This document shows, one piece after another, positions 6,304-6,819 of a DNA stretch of 6,819 nt (positions are counted from its first letter, which is position 1; each line of letters begins with the position of its first letter). Source of the stretch: Bacillota bacterium. GTDB lineage: Bacteria; Bacillota_I; Bacilli_A; Acholeplasmatales; UBA5453. Location of the stretch: contig JAEZHT010000064.1 of assembly GCA_023436805.1 (NCBI GenBank), positions 1 through 6,819 of the forward strand, in the 5' to 3' direction. The position numbers and the translations under genes were made by a program. The notes beneath the pieces are model-generated. The model was not told the origin of the DNA, did not search any database, and was given only the letters and a program-made list of their open reading frames with translations.

Positions 6304-6819
6304 ATGAAGAAATTATTTTCACTGATGTTGGTGTTGATTTCAGTTTTTGGATTAGCTGCATGTCAACCCAAGGAAGAAGAATTAGAGGAAGTTACGCTCA
6401 CTGTCTGGGCATCTGAACTCGATCAAACATTGATGCAAACAATGATTGACAGTTTCAAAGAAGCCTACAAAGATGAAGCCATCTTCACCATTACATTGGG
6501 TGCAGTATCTGAAGCTACTGCCAAAGACCAAGTATTGAACGACATCGAAGCTGCCGCTGACGTATTCGCATTCGCTGATGACCAAATCAACGAATTATAT
6601 GTCGCAGGTGCTTTACAAGAAGTTCAAGAAAATACCGCTCAAATCATCGCTGCCAATGGTGGTGCTGAAGCTGGTGCCATCAAAGCCGCAACAAAAAATG
6701 GTAAACTATACGCTTACCCAATGACCGCTGATAATGGCTATTTCTTGTTCTATGACAAATCTGTTTATTCAGAAAATGATGTTAAAACACTGGATGGTAT
6801 TTTGGCCAAGGCACAAGCC
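6304..6819 (+). CDS. ABC transporter sugar-binding lipoprotein (MalE-like family 1), 3' end outside window
   Basis: Predicted extracellular solute-binding lipoprotein that delivers oligosaccharides to an ABC importer. Only 172 codons are present of a protein normally about 400-430 residues. The signal peptide is clear: MKKLF, a hydrophobic stretch, then lipobox LAAC with Cys20, followed by an acidic linker (KEEELEE). The mature part opens with the family's first strand, LTVWASE (32-38), and continues with ADVFAFADDQINELYVAGAL (85-104), GKLYAYPM (133-140) and YFLFYDKSVY (146-155), all typical of family 1 maltose/oligosaccharide-binding proteins. The GH53 and GH2 neighbours suggest beta-1,4-galacto-oligosaccharides as ligand, as for the binding protein of the B. 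subtilis gan locus (inference). The gene starts 39 bp after the GH2 stop with no obvious promoter of its own. Two permease genes are expected next, outside the window; the ATPase may be encoded elsewhere, as with shared MsmX-type ATPases. Confidence 0.92.
   Translation, partial: MKKLFSLMLVLISVFGLAACQPKEEELEEVTLTVWASELDQTLMQTMIDSFKEAYKDEAIFTITLGAVSEATAKDQVLNDIEAAADVFAFADDQINELYVAGALQEVQENTAQIIAANGGAEAGAIKAATKNGKLYAYPMTADNGYFLFYDKSVYSENDVKTLDGILAKAQA

Overview
The window looks like chromosomal DNA from a low-G+C Gram-positive-type bacterium (Firmicutes/Tenericutes). The genes have AT-rich spacers, strong AGGAGG-type ribosome binding sites, extended -10 promoter sequence and lipobox signal peptides. 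The style resembles Acholeplasma-like Mollicutes, but this is an impression and not proof. The standard genetic code fits: the regulator ends in TGA overlapping the next ATG, and all tryptophans are TGG, so UGA is not recoded as in Mycoplasma.

Layout, all on the + strand. Positions 1-738 hold the last 245 codons of lepA (elongation factor 4), closed by a strong intrinsic terminator whose stem begins inside the stop codon. An AT-rich spacer of about 340 bp follows. It carries a perfect extended -10 (TGTTATAAT), a near-consensus CcpA-type cre sequence just downstream of it, and a possible direct-repeat operator upstream. Then comes a tightly packed operon: an AraC/XylS-family regulator (1081-1911); a lipoprotein GH53 arabinogalactan endo-beta-1,4-galactanase with Ig-like and carbohydrate-binding-like C-terminal domains (1908-3956); a cytoplasmic GH2 beta-galactosidase-type enzyme (3964-6264); and the first 172 codons of a lipoprotein ABC sugar-binding protein (6304-6819, cut by the window end).

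How the genes fit together (inference from families): the membrane-anchored galactanase cuts beta-1,4-galactan, as in the side chains of plant pectin (type I arabinogalactan), outside the cell. The binding protein captures the galacto-oligosaccharides for an ABC importer whose permeases probably lie just downstream. The GH2 enzyme splits the oligosaccharides to galactose in the cytoplasm. The AraC-type protein probably activates the operon, including its own gene, and the cre sequence suggests carbon catabolite repression. The logic matches the Bacillus subtilis gan locus (galactanase, beta-galactosidase, ABC importer), but here with a GH2 instead of a GH42 beta-galactosidase and an AraC-type instead of a LacI-type regulator. 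I see no mobile elements, CRISPR arrays, tRNA or rRNA genes, and nothing that requires a wholly new type of system.
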